Assembly (NCBI RefSeq): GCF_021869535.1
Contig: NW_026262712.1
Coordinates: 98,158,140 to 98,222,139 of the forward strand
Length of the DNA stretch: 64,000 nucleotides
Reading direction: 5' to 3'
Origin: Mytilus californianus
Taxonomy: Eukaryota > Mollusca > Bivalvia > Mytilida > Mytilidae
Each line of letters begins with the position of its first letter. The first letter of the stretch is position 1. The notes beneath the pieces are model-generated. The model saw nothing but the letters and a program-made list of their open reading frames with translations, had not been told where the DNA came from and made no database searches. Both the position numbers and the translations under genes were made by a program. This document shows, piece after piece, positions 47,840 through 59,019 of the stretch.

Positions 47840-47960
47840 TAAGAATAAAAGAGATGTGGAATGTTTGAGACAACTATGAGGACAGATCACCATGCAGCGG
47901 ATGAGGGTGTTAACAACTATGATAGGTCATACCTTTAAAGTGACAACCATTTTTATTTTG
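47840..47960 (+). mobile_element. Relic of a frequent mussel dispersed repeat
   Basis: Reads aagagatgtggaatg..gagacaactatgagg..gttaacaactatgataggtc, which I recognise from Mytilus sequences as part of a very common repeat. Fragments also at 30901-30985, 39870-39895, 46080-46150 and 48260. Confidence 0.5.
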
Positions 47961-48453
47961 TCTTTAAATAAAGTGGAATGAAAAACGGTACATAGAATAT
48001 TAACAACCAAGGGATTAGTTACTAGATTTCATTGGACTATTTTTCATTCTGACAGGTTATTCAGCAATAGGTAAATGAGACATAAAATGGTTAACAGGGA
48101 TTACAAAAAATACTGGAAAAAACAACAGACTAACTACCAACAACATACTCTTCCAAAAATTAGACCTTAGAAACATTAAGAAAAATGAACAACACATTTT
48201 GACTTAGACATGAAGCAATGGCCTGACCCAGAGTTCATTTAGAATTTTAGTTATATAAAAGTATGGAGATGTGGTATGAAGAGAAAAATTATTATTTATT
48301 AAAGAGGTGAAGAATTATATGTTAAAGAAAGCACCTTCCATGCAGGGTAATTCTGGAGGTGTAAAATCTACATCAATCTACTGAGTATTATTCCAGAAAA
48401 TAATAATACTGTCATTTACTGTACTTCTTATAACCAGCTCAAATTTTATTAAA

Positions 48454-48846
48454 TGGATGTTCGCTACTCTGTTTCAAAATAACAAGCTTTTTGAAAGACT
48501 GTCATAAATTGATAGTATATTAATGAAGGAACTAAAAAAGCAGAAAAAAATGAAGGGTCTGTGTGCTTGTTTTCGAGATATAAGCCATTGAAAATTTGGC
48601 GAGAAATGATTCTCTCTAGATTTTTCATACATTTAACATTGGCACCCTTTTTCTTTCAAAAACATTGAAAAAATAACAAGGATTTTATAAGATTTTCAAA
48701 TATGGCTTTTTAAACTATATGTAATAAAATTATGAAAAGAAAAGTAGGGGTTAGTGGACAAAATTTCTTAATGGAAAAACATGGATAAAACCAAAGGATT
48801 CCGAATATCTGACAAAAAATCAAAAACAAGAGGAGCGAACATCCTT
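48454..48846 (+). mobile_element. MITE copy 3, 393 bp
   Basis: Ends TGGATGTTCGCTACTCTGTT and AAGAGGAGCGAACATCC are inverted repeats. The interior matches 17486-17871 (aacaagctttttgaaagact, ctctctagatttttcat, ggctttttaaactatatg). It is more diverged than the R1/R2 pair. Confidence 0.82.
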
Positions 48847-49999
48847 AAGTCCTGTAATACAGTCCAATATTAATGTCTGTCTATTTTACTAGATGGAATT
48901 ACTCTAAAGTGCATCGGAACATTTCATAGAGAAACCTGTAAAAGAAGAATATAAGTTGTTATTTTTCACTATAAAATTTTTGACTGCAATGGTTTACTAC
49001 AGTATAATATGCCATTGCTTTTATATAAAATAGAAAAATAATTCCTATATTTATATTCTGTATGCATCACCTTTTAACCAAGCAATATTATTCAATAACA
49101 ACAATTCCCTAAGTTAGGTTTCAGAACAAATACGATATGTAAAATGTATTAGGAAAACTTAACACTTGATGAAATTGTCAATATCTAGTTAAGAAATGGA
49201 AGAAAACAAGTCCTGGTCCATAGATTTATCTTTTTGATGAACGGAACCAATTTAGAGAAAATTATCCTGCTCTTCATGATGTGATGAGGGTTTGATCCCT
49301 CAATTAGCTATTTTCTTTTGTATTTCTTTTTCAATGGGAAATTTTGATAATTGGATAGAGTTAATAGGAATGTATATTGACAAACACAATTCTGATTGAT
49401 TGTTTTAGAATGAAGAATCTGCCAATTGTTTTAGATAACATTGATTAGCTAGAGTTGCCTGCCCCTTATCACGACCCCCATCTGTCTATTAACACCCCTC
49501 AGCGCCACCTTGACAATAGAGCTCATCAGTCTGTACGTTAATCAATTCTTTTAACTTTCATCGTCTTAAGAAAGCACCAAAACAAATATGTAATTTTATA
49601 TATTGCAAAAGGCTATGGCCATCGTTTCATGTGCTACCATGTGAATGATTAAAACGGTCTAATATCTAATTGAAAAAGAGCAGAGAAGGTTAGGATTACT
49701 GCTCATGGTATATCTAACCAATAATTGGATGCGGAGGCTAGCTCAGTCGGTTCAATTACAGAAGCCAATTAAGGGTATAACACCGTCCTGAAGTTTGTGA
49801 AACACCATTTAATGTGATTAATCTGTCAGGCATCCATTACCTATATTACTTTCAAAATGAAAATGAATATAAAATATTGAGATATTATAGTGGGTAGCAA
49901 AACTGAATATTACACAAACCTAATGGTGCTAAAAGTTAGTACATTATACAACCAAAAATTACAAGTTTGTTAAGATAAAATCATCACTGATAATCAGGT
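48847..49999. other. Single-copy non-coding sequence
   Basis: No gene. A GC-richer part at 49455-49520 (CCCCTTATCACGACCCCCAT) has no open frame. At 49737-49757 GGCTAGCTCAGTCGGTTCAA looks like a tRNA A box but has no B box or cloverleaf after it. Confidence 0.45.
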
Positions 50000-50430
50000 G
50001 TCAATCTTCAGATAAATACCATCTCCATCCTGTTGTAAAACTTAACAAAAGGTTAAAGTTCAGGAGATGTTGAGGTCAATCTTCAGATGAAAACCCTCTA
50101 CCTCCTGTTGTAAAACTTAACAAAAGGTTAAAGTTCAGGAGATGTTGAGGTCAATCTTCAGATGAAAACCCTCTTACTTCCTGTTGTAAAACTTAAAAAA
50201 AGGTTAAAGTTCAGGAGATGTTGAGGTCAATCTTCAGATGAAAACCCTCTACCTTCTGTTGTAAAACTTAAAAAAAAGTTAAAGTTGAGGAGATGTTGAG
50301 GTCAATCTTCAGATGAAAACCCTCTACCTCCTGTTGTAAAACTTAAAAAAAGGTTACAGTTCAGGAGATGTTGAGGTCAATCTACAGATGAAAACCCTCT
50401 ACCTCCTGTTATAAAACAAAACAATAGGTT
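50000..50430. repeat. 75-bp tandem array, about 6 units
   Basis: Units contain GTCAATCTTCAGATGAAAAC and GGTTAAAGTTCAGGAGATGT; period 75 bp between 50000 and 50075. Confidence 0.95.
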
Positions 50431-50504
50431 AAAAATGTTTCTTTAGCTTCTAGCTCTACCATAAAAGTCAATAAAGGACATTATAGCCCACTCCTCTATA
50501 TATG

Positions 50505-50665
50505 CTCCTTCTTTTATTAATATCAGTAAAGGACTTGAGATGTCATTCTTGTCATAGCCCTTCTTTTATTAATATCAGTAAAGGACTTGAGATGTCATCC
50601 TTGTCGTAGTCCTTCTTTTATTAATATCAGTAAAGGACACGAGAAGTCATCCTTGTTAACATGTA
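50505..50665. repeat. About 53-bp tandem repeat, three units
   Basis: CTTCTTTTATTAATATCAGT and AAAGGACTTGAGATGTCATC occur three times. Confidence 0.9.
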
Positions 50666-52257
50666 ATAGCCCTTTCATAAGGTCAGATCTCTCATCAGAC
50701 ATCATTTAGAACAAGTGACTTTTCAAAAGTTGGTCAATAGCCAATAAGGTAACCTGTAAGTGTGACCATATAAGTAAATAAATTTAATAAGAAGTCAAGA
50801 TTAGTCCTGTAATTAATAAAAGATGATAAAAGTTGTTGTTAATTGATTTCTCAACAAAGGGCACTGACAGACCTTGCTCTGGAATAACACTTCAGTTTAT
50901 GGCAGGTGGAACTGTTATGCTAATTATTTTATTTCCAATTTAAATGCAATTTAATTACCATATTCTGAAATGGTTCTTAAACTGAATAGGAACTATGGTG
51001 CAGGATGAAGATTGGTCAGAGTATTTTGATAATCTTCAATAACACTTTAAATTGTACCAACCTCCTGGGACTAAATGTGCACTAGTAACGGAACCATTTT
51101 CTGGATCTGACAGTCCACCAGTAACAGAACTGACCCAGTCCAGGACTAACAGTCCACCTGTGATATTCTCAACCTAGTGGTAGTAAATACCACAAAAGAT
51201 ACCAGTTACATTCCTAGATAAACCTTCATTAAGTAGTACATGTCCACTCAAGACTAAATGTTTAGGATACCATAAGTAAATGGGAATCATAGCTACTTCT
51301 ACTAGGGGGGGGGGGGGGGGGGGTAAACGACCTTGACTACCCATGAATACTTATGACGGACCAGCACAGTCGGTACTAATCATAGCTTAGATTGGATAAA
51401 ATTTATGATTTCCTTTTTTTGATAGGTGTTTCATTGTGTGCAGATTTTCAATAAAAATTTTAAATACAATTATTGAAGAAATTTGAGCTTGTATGGATTT
51501 TTACTCAAAAAGGGAAATTTAAGTGCATTGACTGGCATTATTTATTTTCAGTATATGTTTAAAGTCGAAACCTTTTGATAAGGGGAGATAAATTTGTAAT
51601 TTCTTGTAGATATTTGGAGTTATCTCCCTCAGTTTGACATGTCATTTGTTTGTACATTAAGAAGATTTTAGTAAGAACATATCTGCATATATATTATTAA
51701 TAACACAAAAACTATTTACCAAATTGTTAGAATTTGAATTCTATGTATGAATAATTTAGAAATGAACTATTCAACATAATAGAAAATTAAAAGATTAAAA
51801 CTTCTATCATTTCTGTATATTGGTAGTTTCTTAAGTTATAAATTATTGAAGAAATGATTAGTTTTATCATGTTGTGAAATCATCTAATGATGTGAGATAC
51901 CATGGAAAGAAAAGTATTGAATTGCACTAAAATATGTATTTTTATGATAGATAATTTAATAACTCATAAAAATGAGATATAAAATAAGAGATGATGAAGG
52001 TCACATTAATTGTAAAAGGTATGATAATAATAAAATAACTTGACACTTTAAAATGATGTCATTGTAACAAAACGCTTTGTCTTGACCAAGATCAGTCACT
52101 GTTAGAAAACAAGTTTTACAGTAGTAACAGATAAAGTTATGCAAGGTCAGTTTTTTGTTGTCTTTTAAAGGTTGTTTTTAAGTACTAGGTAACTTTTCAA
52201 ATGTAAAGTAATGCATTTTAATTTTGTAATTAAACACTGTACACTGTTAAGTGTTAA
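50666..52257. other. AT-rich non-coding sequence
   Basis: No gene seen. It includes the second poly-G run. A weak inverted pair (GGGGAGATAA / TTATCTCCCT) lies at 51580-51628. Confidence 0.45.
51305..51323 (+). repeat. Poly-G run, 19 G
   Basis: Nineteen G in a row, equal in length to the run at 3768-3786. Confidence 0.97.
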
Positions 52258-52358
52258 ATTAGAAATCTTATGTCTATATGGTAGCACAAACCACATGAGA
52301 ATTAGAAATCTTATGTCTATATGGTAGTACAAACCACATGAGAATTAGAAATCTTATG
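52258..52358. repeat. 43-bp satellite, left fragment
   Basis: About 2.3 units of ATTAGAAATCTTATGTCTAT plus ATGGTAGCACAAACCACATG and three bases. The array breaks mid-unit at AATCTTATG and resumes at 57076, on the far side of the foldback element. Confidence 0.95.
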
Positions 52359-54872
52359 GGCAAAGTCAAAATAAATGGTCCAAATTTTATTTTTTTTGCC
52401 AAATTTCAACATTGGTTTAGTGCATTTTCTTTTGTTGTATCTTGATACATATACATTTAAGTTAATAAATCCAAAAGGATATAAAAAAGTATAAAGAAAT
52501 AAAAAAGTTCTAAAACTTTATTGACAAACCAATAAAACAAATTTAAATCAAGTATACCATTTGGGAATATGATTTCAGACAAACACTATCAAATATTTAT
52601 ATTTTTTTCACCCCAGTTGATTGCAGAGATCCAAAAATTACTTTTAATGCAAAGATTGATAATCTCATCTTTGATTATCATTTTTTTTTTTATGTTTTTG
52701 GCTATTTTTTGTATCAATTCATTTAAAGTTGATTGAAAAAGTTTGGATTAAAAAATAATTCATCAATTAGTTGATAAAAAAACTTCTCCTTATTAAAATT
52801 AATCCTTTTTCAAATTCACTGAGGAAAAAATTGACAGATAAATCTTTTAATAAAAAAGATATATCAAAAAGAAAATACATCCAATTTCCCCTGTTTTTGT
52901 TGCACTCCTGACATATTATACACCAAACTAAAATACAGAAACTAGAACAAAATACTCATGATTTTTTAAAATTTGTAATCATTGCTGATTTATAAAGACC
53001 TAAATCTGTCATTTGAATGTTATTTCTATTTTAACTTATGCATCTTATGCACTTCAGATCATATTTAAATTGATTTTTCAGACACATTATTATAAAAATA
53101 AGGTTAAGTTACCAAACTATGAACTAAATTATATTAAATATTCAGCAGAATTGTTGTTTGACAACTTAAAAAGTGAACTGCAATCTTCAAAGTTTTTCTG
53201 AACTATTATTATTTTTTAAAATTATAACCTATATAAGGTACTTTATTTCTCCTAACTTGTTGCACTCCTGACATTCAATATATATCATATCAAAACAGTT
53301 ATACATCATCAAAAAAGACCATGATTTCTAGATTATGTGTATATACCTTTCAGATTTAACATTTTAATTTCATTCAAACAATATTTTTGAACTATATCAT
53401 ATATATCACTTATTGTATACATAAGTTCACCTCTCATCACATTTCCCTACTATTTTTTTTAAATGGCAGTCATTGCAATGTTAAAATGGGCCGAATTTTG
53501 TGGCTTGATGTGTAGAATAATCCTGCAAAATATCTTTGGAAAATTTCAAGTATTAGAAAAATTACGTTAAAAAAAGATGACAAAATTGTAAGGAGTGCAA
53601 CACTTTTTCTTGACATTTTGAAAAAAAAAAAATTTTGAAAGACACAGCAACTTGTAATATGATGATATGTGCCATAGATTCTCATGTATAATACAACTAT
53701 TATGTATTAGTGATGATTTTAGCTACAAATGAAGCTTTTCCATTGAACCGTTTTGATACAGATGTGTTTTGAAAAAAAGTTGTGCCATGTCAGGAGTGCA
53801 ACACAAAAATTAGTATTACTGAGGAATAGAACGATTTTTGCTTAAATGACTCACACCTAAACATAAAAAAAAGTCAATCCTGTAAAACAAATATGTCCTT
53901 TCTAGAATAAATAGTTCATTTACCTGATAATTGATATAAATAATGTGTGAGAGTCCAGTAAATAAGGCCTCCCTATAACATGTATAAGTGTCAGGAGTGC
54001 AACTTTGAAGTTTAAAGACTCACATTGAAAAAATACAAAAGGCAATATATGGTTCTGTTTTATTTTTCAAAAGATACTATACTAGATACAAGATTGCACC
54101 CAAAGAGTAGCCTGATAGACAAGGAATTTTTCTTTTAGAACCATTTCTTTGATGTCAGGAGTGCAACAGTTTTAAAATGACATTTTCTTGGACTTACATT
54201 TTAAGATAATCTCAGCTCCTAGTGACTTATTTACATCTAAACATGTTTTCTAACTATTTAGGTTACATGTATGAGTTATAATAAATTCTTAAAGGTAAAT
54301 TTCAAAGCAGGACTTTGATCCAAGAATCATTGTTTGTCATAAGCAAAAATTTGAATGATGAATTTTTATATAATTTTAGAATTTAGGAAGCTAATGTTCA
54401 TAAACTGTGTATTTTGTTTAGGAAATAACCATATTTCAATTTAAAAGTTTTATAATGGTTTCATGTTATACTAATTAAATTATCATAACTGTAATAACAA
54501 ACAATTTTGTTGAACTCCTGACATGAATTTACCATAACAAGAAGTTTTGCACAGATTCAATATTTTTATTTTAAAAAGTCTCACAAATTTGGAGTTCGTC
54601 TTGCAGATCCAACCTTAAAATGAATGAAAGATGGGAAAGATAGTTGATGAAACTAAACTAACTTGAGAATAAAATCAGACAGACTAAGGGAACACACCAT
54701 CAAAGTCAACATCGACTCTAACTTTGATGAGCAGAAAATTGAGAAAAACTCTGAAAGAAGATCCACCTCAAGGACACACTAGACAAATATAACCAAAGAA
54801 AGAACAAAGAAAAAAAATGTAAAACTTAATTACAAAGACTTAGACCTGAAGACAAAAACACAGATCTAAAAA

Positions 54873-55073
54873 ATGAAAAAAAAAACAAAACAGAGAGATT
54901 GGCAACAGAAGAGAAGAAGAAAATTGACACAAGCCAAAAAAATTGCAAACCCACAGAAAAATGTCCAGTTGAGAAGTAAAAGTACAGGTGCAGATACACT
55001 ATCTAGAGAAATCAGAAAAAGAAGACAAAATATAGGGAAAATTCTTCCTGACCAACCCAAACCTTGCCCTTAA
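54873..55073 (+). pseudogene. Decayed ORF in left arm of foldback element
   Basis: 66 codons, Lys/Arg-rich N-terminal half (QQKRRRKLTQAKKIANPQ), then QLRSKSTGADTLSREIRKR and ILPDQPK. The mirrored arm encodes a clearly related peptide in the matching frame, so the origin is coding. It stops early compared with the right-arm copy. No known domain is recognised. Confidence 0.4.
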
Positions 55074-55358
55074 ACAATTGAATACATCATATCCACAGCT
55101 ACACCAAGGTAATTGCAAGAACTAATCAGTACTGATGGAAGTGTGCTAGAAATTGATGGGTGCTGAAGTGGAAACAAAGTTGAGAGACCCTTAATAGATC
55201 TGGAAACTGTTGAAAAGAAACTGGCATTTTCAAAAAGAATAGAGGCTACCTAAAAAACTTAGACTAAAAACTAAGGGACTCTTTGAAAATGCCATTTTCT
55301 TTTCGACAGTTTTCAGATCTTTAAGGGGTTCCTCAACTTTGTTTATACTTCAACATGT

Positions 55359-55601
55359 TCAAGACTCATCAATTTCTTGCACACAGCTGCCATCACTTCT
55401 CATTAACTCTGACAACCACCTTGGTGTAGCTGTGGATATGATGTGCTCAATTGTTTTAGCCCAAGATTTGGGATGGTCAGGAAGATCATGTCTTATTCTT
55501 TGACTTCTCTTTCTGATTTCTCTAGGTATTGTAAGTGCATCTGTACTTTTGCTTCTTAACTGGACAATTTTCTGCTGGTTTGCAACTTTTTTTAGCTTGT
55601 G
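55359..55601 (-). pseudogene. Decayed ORF in right arm of foldback element, better preserved
   Basis: 80 codons open between a TGA at 55602-55604 and a TGA at 55359-55361, with no suitable ATG start. It reads QLRSKSTDALTIPREIRKR, then DLPDHPKSWAKTIEHIIST and ATPRWLSELMRSDG. It keeps the QLRSKST..REIRKR..LPD.PK spacing of the left-arm ORF. It is probably the end of an element-encoded protein; the upstream part is too decayed to read. I do not recognise the family. Confidence 0.42.
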
Positions 55602-57075
55602 TCAATTTTCTTCTATTCTGTTGCCTTTTTCTCTGTTTTGTATTCATTTTCTCATATGTGTTTTAATTCTGGTCTAAGTCTTTTGAATTTAGTGTTAAAT
55701 TGTTTTGTTTTCTTTGTTCTTTCTTTGTTTATATTTGTCTAGTTTGTCCATCAGATTTGGATCTTATTTCAGTGTTTTTCTCAATTTCTACTCCTCAAAG
55801 TTGAAGTGGTTGTTGACTTTGATGGTGTCTTTGTATGCACTTAGCTTGTCAGATTTACTCTAAAGTTTAGTTTCACAACCATCTTTCCCATCTTTCATTC
55901 ATTCAAAGGTTGGGTCTTAAAATTGAACTCAAAATGTGCAAAACGGCTTGTTATGGTAAATTCATGTCAGGAGTGCAACACAATTAATTGTTTGTTATAA
56001 CAATTATAATAATTTAATAAGTATTACATGAAACCATTATAAAGCTTTTAAATTGAAATATGGTTATTTCCTAATCAAATGACAAAGTTTAAGACAATTA
56101 GCTTCCATAATTTGAAAATAATATGAAAATTTAGCATTCAAATATGTTTGCTTGTGACAAACAATGATTCTTGAATCTAAGTCCTGCTTTGAAAATTTAC
56201 CTTTAAGAATTTATTATAATTCATGCATGTAACCTAAATAGTTAGAAAACATGTTTAGATGCAAATAAGTCACTAGGAGCTGAGATTATCTTAAAATCTA
56301 AGTCCAAGAAAATGTCATTTTAAAACTGTTGCACTCCTGACATCAAAGAAATGGTTCTAAAAGAAAAAATCCTTGTCTATCAGGCTACTCTTTTGGTGCA
56401 ATCTTGTATCTAGTATAGTATCTTTTGAAAAATAAAACAGAACCATATATTGCCTTTTGTATTTTTTCAGTGTGAGTCTTTAAACTTTAAAGTTGCACTC
56501 CTGACACTTATAAGGAGGTCTTATTTACTAGACTCTCACACATTATATATATCAATAATCAGGTAAATGAACTATTTATTCTAGAAAGGACATATTTGTT
56601 TTACAGGATTGACTTTTGTTTATGTTTAGGTGTGAGTCATTTAAGCAAAAATCATTCTATTCCTCAGTAATACTAATTTTTGTGTTGCACTCCTAACATG
56701 GCACAACTTTTTTTCAAAACACATCTGTATCAAAATGGTTCAATGGAAAAGCTTCATTCTGAGCTGAAATCATCACTAAAATATAATAGTTGTAAAACAA
56801 ATAAGAATTTAAGGCATATTCCTCCATACAACAATTTGCTGTGAGTTAAAAAAAAGTATTTTTTCAAAATGTCACAAAAAAGTGTTGCACTCCTGACAAT
56901 TTTGGCATCTTTTTTTAACATAATTTTTTTAATACTGTAGATTTTCCAAAGATGTTTTGCAGGAATATTCTACACATCAAGCCACATCATTTGAAATCAA
57001 TTTATCCAATCAAATGATCAGCATGGTTGATAAATACTGCTTTATATGCAAGGAACCATTTATTTTGACTTTGCC

Positions 57076-57467
57076 CTTATGTCTATATGGTAGCACAAAC
57101 CACATGAGAATTAGAAATCTTATGTCTATATGGTAGTACAAACCACATGAGAATTAGAAATCTTATGTCTATATGGTAGCACAAACCACATGAGAATTAG
57201 AAATCTTATGTCTATATGGTAGTACAAACCACATGAGAATTAGAAATCTTATGTCTATATGGTAGCACAAACCACATGAGAATTAGAAATCTTATGTCTA
57301 TATGGTAGCACAAACCACATGAGAATTAGAAATCTAATGTCTATATGGTAGCACAAACCACATGAGAATTAGAAATCTTATGTCTATATGGTAGTACAAA
57401 CCACATGAGAATTAGAAATCTTATGTCTATATGGTAGTACAAACCACATGAGAATTAGAAATCTTTT
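57076..57467. repeat. 43-bp satellite, right fragment, about 9 units
   Basis: Same monomer as 52258-52358; the first unit begins CTTATGTCTATATGG directly at the foldback end. Units are almost identical (GTAGCAC or GTAGTAC variants). Confidence 0.96.
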
Positions 57468-57580
57468 AGATAACAGTAAGATTGTTCATAATGTAAAACT
57501 CATCTTCTCTTGTCAAATAGGAATAACATTTTGCTGATTTTCCTCGTTGGGAATATAGTTTTTTTAGTACCTCAATTTTT

Positions 57581-57611
57581 AGCTCACCTGGCCTAAAGGG
57601 CCAAGTGAGCT
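57581..57611. repeat. Short hairpin AGCTCACCTGGCC / GGCCAAGTGAGCT
   Basis: 13-bp arms with one mismatch and a short loop (TAAAG). I associate this start with a repeat family common in marine invertebrates. Confidence 0.8.
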
Positions 57612-57648
57612 TTCTTATCACTTGGGGTTTGACTTCATGAAATTGTAT

Positions 57649-57716
57649 ACCGCCTCGGTGGTCTCGTGGTAGTGTGTTTGCCTGGATTGCGGGAGGTCTT
57701 GGGTTTGAACCCTGGC
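57649..57716 (+). mobile_element. tRNA-Gly-like SINE head
   Basis: GGTGGTCTCGTGGTAGTG fits an RNA polymerase III A box, and GGGTTTGAACCCTGG a B box. In between, TTGCCTGGATTGCGGGAGG keeps the layout of tRNA-Gly. The anticodon stem and acceptor ends do not pair well, so it is a derived tRNA sequence rather than a functional tRNA. Confidence 0.6.
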
Positions 57717-57861
57717 CGGTGTCATATGGTATTTTGAACCCCTAAAAAGTTAACCAGGGGTCAAAATACCATGCAGTATAATGAACCCAGGGTCATTATA
57801 CCGCATGGTATTTTGACCCCAGGTTCACTTTTTAGGGGGTTCAAAATGCCATATGACACCG
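57717..57861. repeat. 145-bp imperfect palindrome
   Basis: CGGTGTCATATGGTATTTTG on the left matches CAAAATGCCATATGACACCG on the right. The arms pair nearly throughout (about nine in ten bases by eye), centre near 57789. It follows the SINE head directly. Confidence 0.93.
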
Positions 57862-57871
57862 CCACATTTTT

Positions 57872-58134
57872 GCGCCTGTCCCAAGTCAGGAGCCTCTGGC
57901 CTTTGTTAGTCTTGTATGTTTTTTACTTTTAGTTCATTTATATGTTTAGGAGTTTGTGTGATGTCCATTTTCACTGAACTAGTACACAATTTTATTTAGG
58001 GGCCAGCTAAGGACCACTTCTGGTTGCGGGATGTTCTCGCTGCGTTGAAGACCCATTGGTGGCCTTCGGCTGTTGTCTGCTCTTTGGTCGGGTTGTTGTC
58101 TCTTTAACATATTCCCCATTTCCATTCTCAATTT
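57872..58134 (-). mobile_element. Dispersed repeat, copy 2 (CTGTCCCAAGTCAGGAGCC family)
   Basis: Matches 12070-12328 from GCGCCTGTCCCAAGTCAGG to CATTTCCATTCTCAATTT with scattered differences. Strand given to match copy 1, from the readable peptide frame. Confidence 0.82.
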
Positions 58135-58226
58135 CATTGATATAATGTTCCACTAGTAGGGATTTTAGAGAATAATTATATTTATTTTATTATTTCTATT
58201 ATGGGCAAAGGTTAAAAAAAGATTTT

Positions 58227-59019
58227 TATATGACCGACCGCAAAATTTTTTTATTTTTTGCGGTGGTATATTGCTGTCACTTTATCGTCGTTGTCGGCGG
58301 CATCATTGTTGTCTGAAGACATTTGGTTTCCAGACAATAACTTTAGTTTAAGTGTATGGATCTCTGTGAAATTTAACCAAAAGGTTCAATACCACAAAAG
58401 GAAGGTTGGGATTGTTTTTGGGGGTGATGGTCCCAACTGTTTAGGAATTAGGGGCCCTAAAAACAAGCATTTTTCTAGTTTCAGGACAATAACTTGTGTA
58501 TAAGTATTTTGATTGCTCTGAAATTGTACCTCAAGGTTCAATACCACAATAAAAAGGTTGGGATTCATTTTTGGGGTAATTACCCAAACTGTTCTGGAAT
58601 TAGGGGCCAAAACAAGCATTTTTCAGGTTTTCAGAGTGGGTAAAAAAAAAACAATTTTGGGGTGGGGTAAACTTTTTTACCTCAAGATTGAAGAAAATAT
58701 AAATTTAAAAAATTTGGGGTCACAAATTATTTTGCTTATTCTTTGTATATCGTCTGAAAAAAGATTTACTAAGTATTGCGCAACAGTACAGTGTATTGCA
58801 CAACAGCAAGAAATCTTCAATTGAATATAAATTCAAATCATATAACCAATTTCAAGTTCTTTGACTACATTTATTCTGTGTCAGAAACCTATAATGTGTC
58901 AAATTTTTAATCCAAATTCAGACCTGTATCAAGCTTGAATATTGTGTCCATTTTTGTCCCAACTGTTCAGGGTTGGACCTCTGTGGTCGTATCCAGCTGT
59001 GCTCGGCGAAGCACATTTT
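58227..59019 (+). mobile_element. ATACGACCGC-type dispersed element, copy 3
   Basis: Starts TATATGACCGACCGCAAAA, carries the GTTTCCAGACAATAACTTTAG block also at 21690 and 32345, and ends GGACCTCTGTGGTCGTATCC and GGCGAAGCAC. It lacks the hairpins and the 135-bp array of copy 2. The 81-codon frame at 58258 is not conserved among copies. Confidence 0.78.

Larger units (their letters stand above)
52899..56898. repeat. Interspersed 15-bp motif TGTCAGGAGTGCAAC, 12 sites
   Basis: Left arm: 52899(-), 53259(-), 53587(+, one mismatch), 53788(+), 53989(+), 54153(+), 54509(-, one mismatch). Right arm: 55965(+), 56328(-), 56492(-), 56684(-, one mismatch), 56884(-). The five right-arm sites mirror the last five of the left arm. 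Spacing is 165 to 360 bp, and the sequence between sites shows no tandem unit. Confidence 0.93.
52358..57076. mobile_element. 4.7-kb foldback (long inverted repeat) element
   Basis: The ends are inverted repeats: GGGCAAAGTCAAAATAAATG on the left, its complement on the right. The two halves are diverged inverted copies of one another, meeting near 55255. The correspondence can be followed for 53500-55230 against 55270-57000; a further left-arm stretch of about 1.1 kb (52390-53490) has no partner, apart from the terminal 20-odd bases. The insertion site lies inside the 43-bp satellite, with a target duplication of 4 bp (TTAT) to 6 bp (CTTATG) depending on where the end is set. Each arm has one decayed ORF near the centre and copies of a 15-bp motif. 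Superfamily not recognised. Confidence 0.88.

Noticed and set aside
49737-49757. tRNA A-box-like GGCTAGCTCAGTCGGTTCAA
   Set aside because: No B box, no anticodon arm and no acceptor pairing downstream.
53013-53201. 62-codon plus-strand frame in the foldback left arm
   Set aside because: In the part of the arm without a mirrored partner; AT-rich codons and no similarity to the central ORF.
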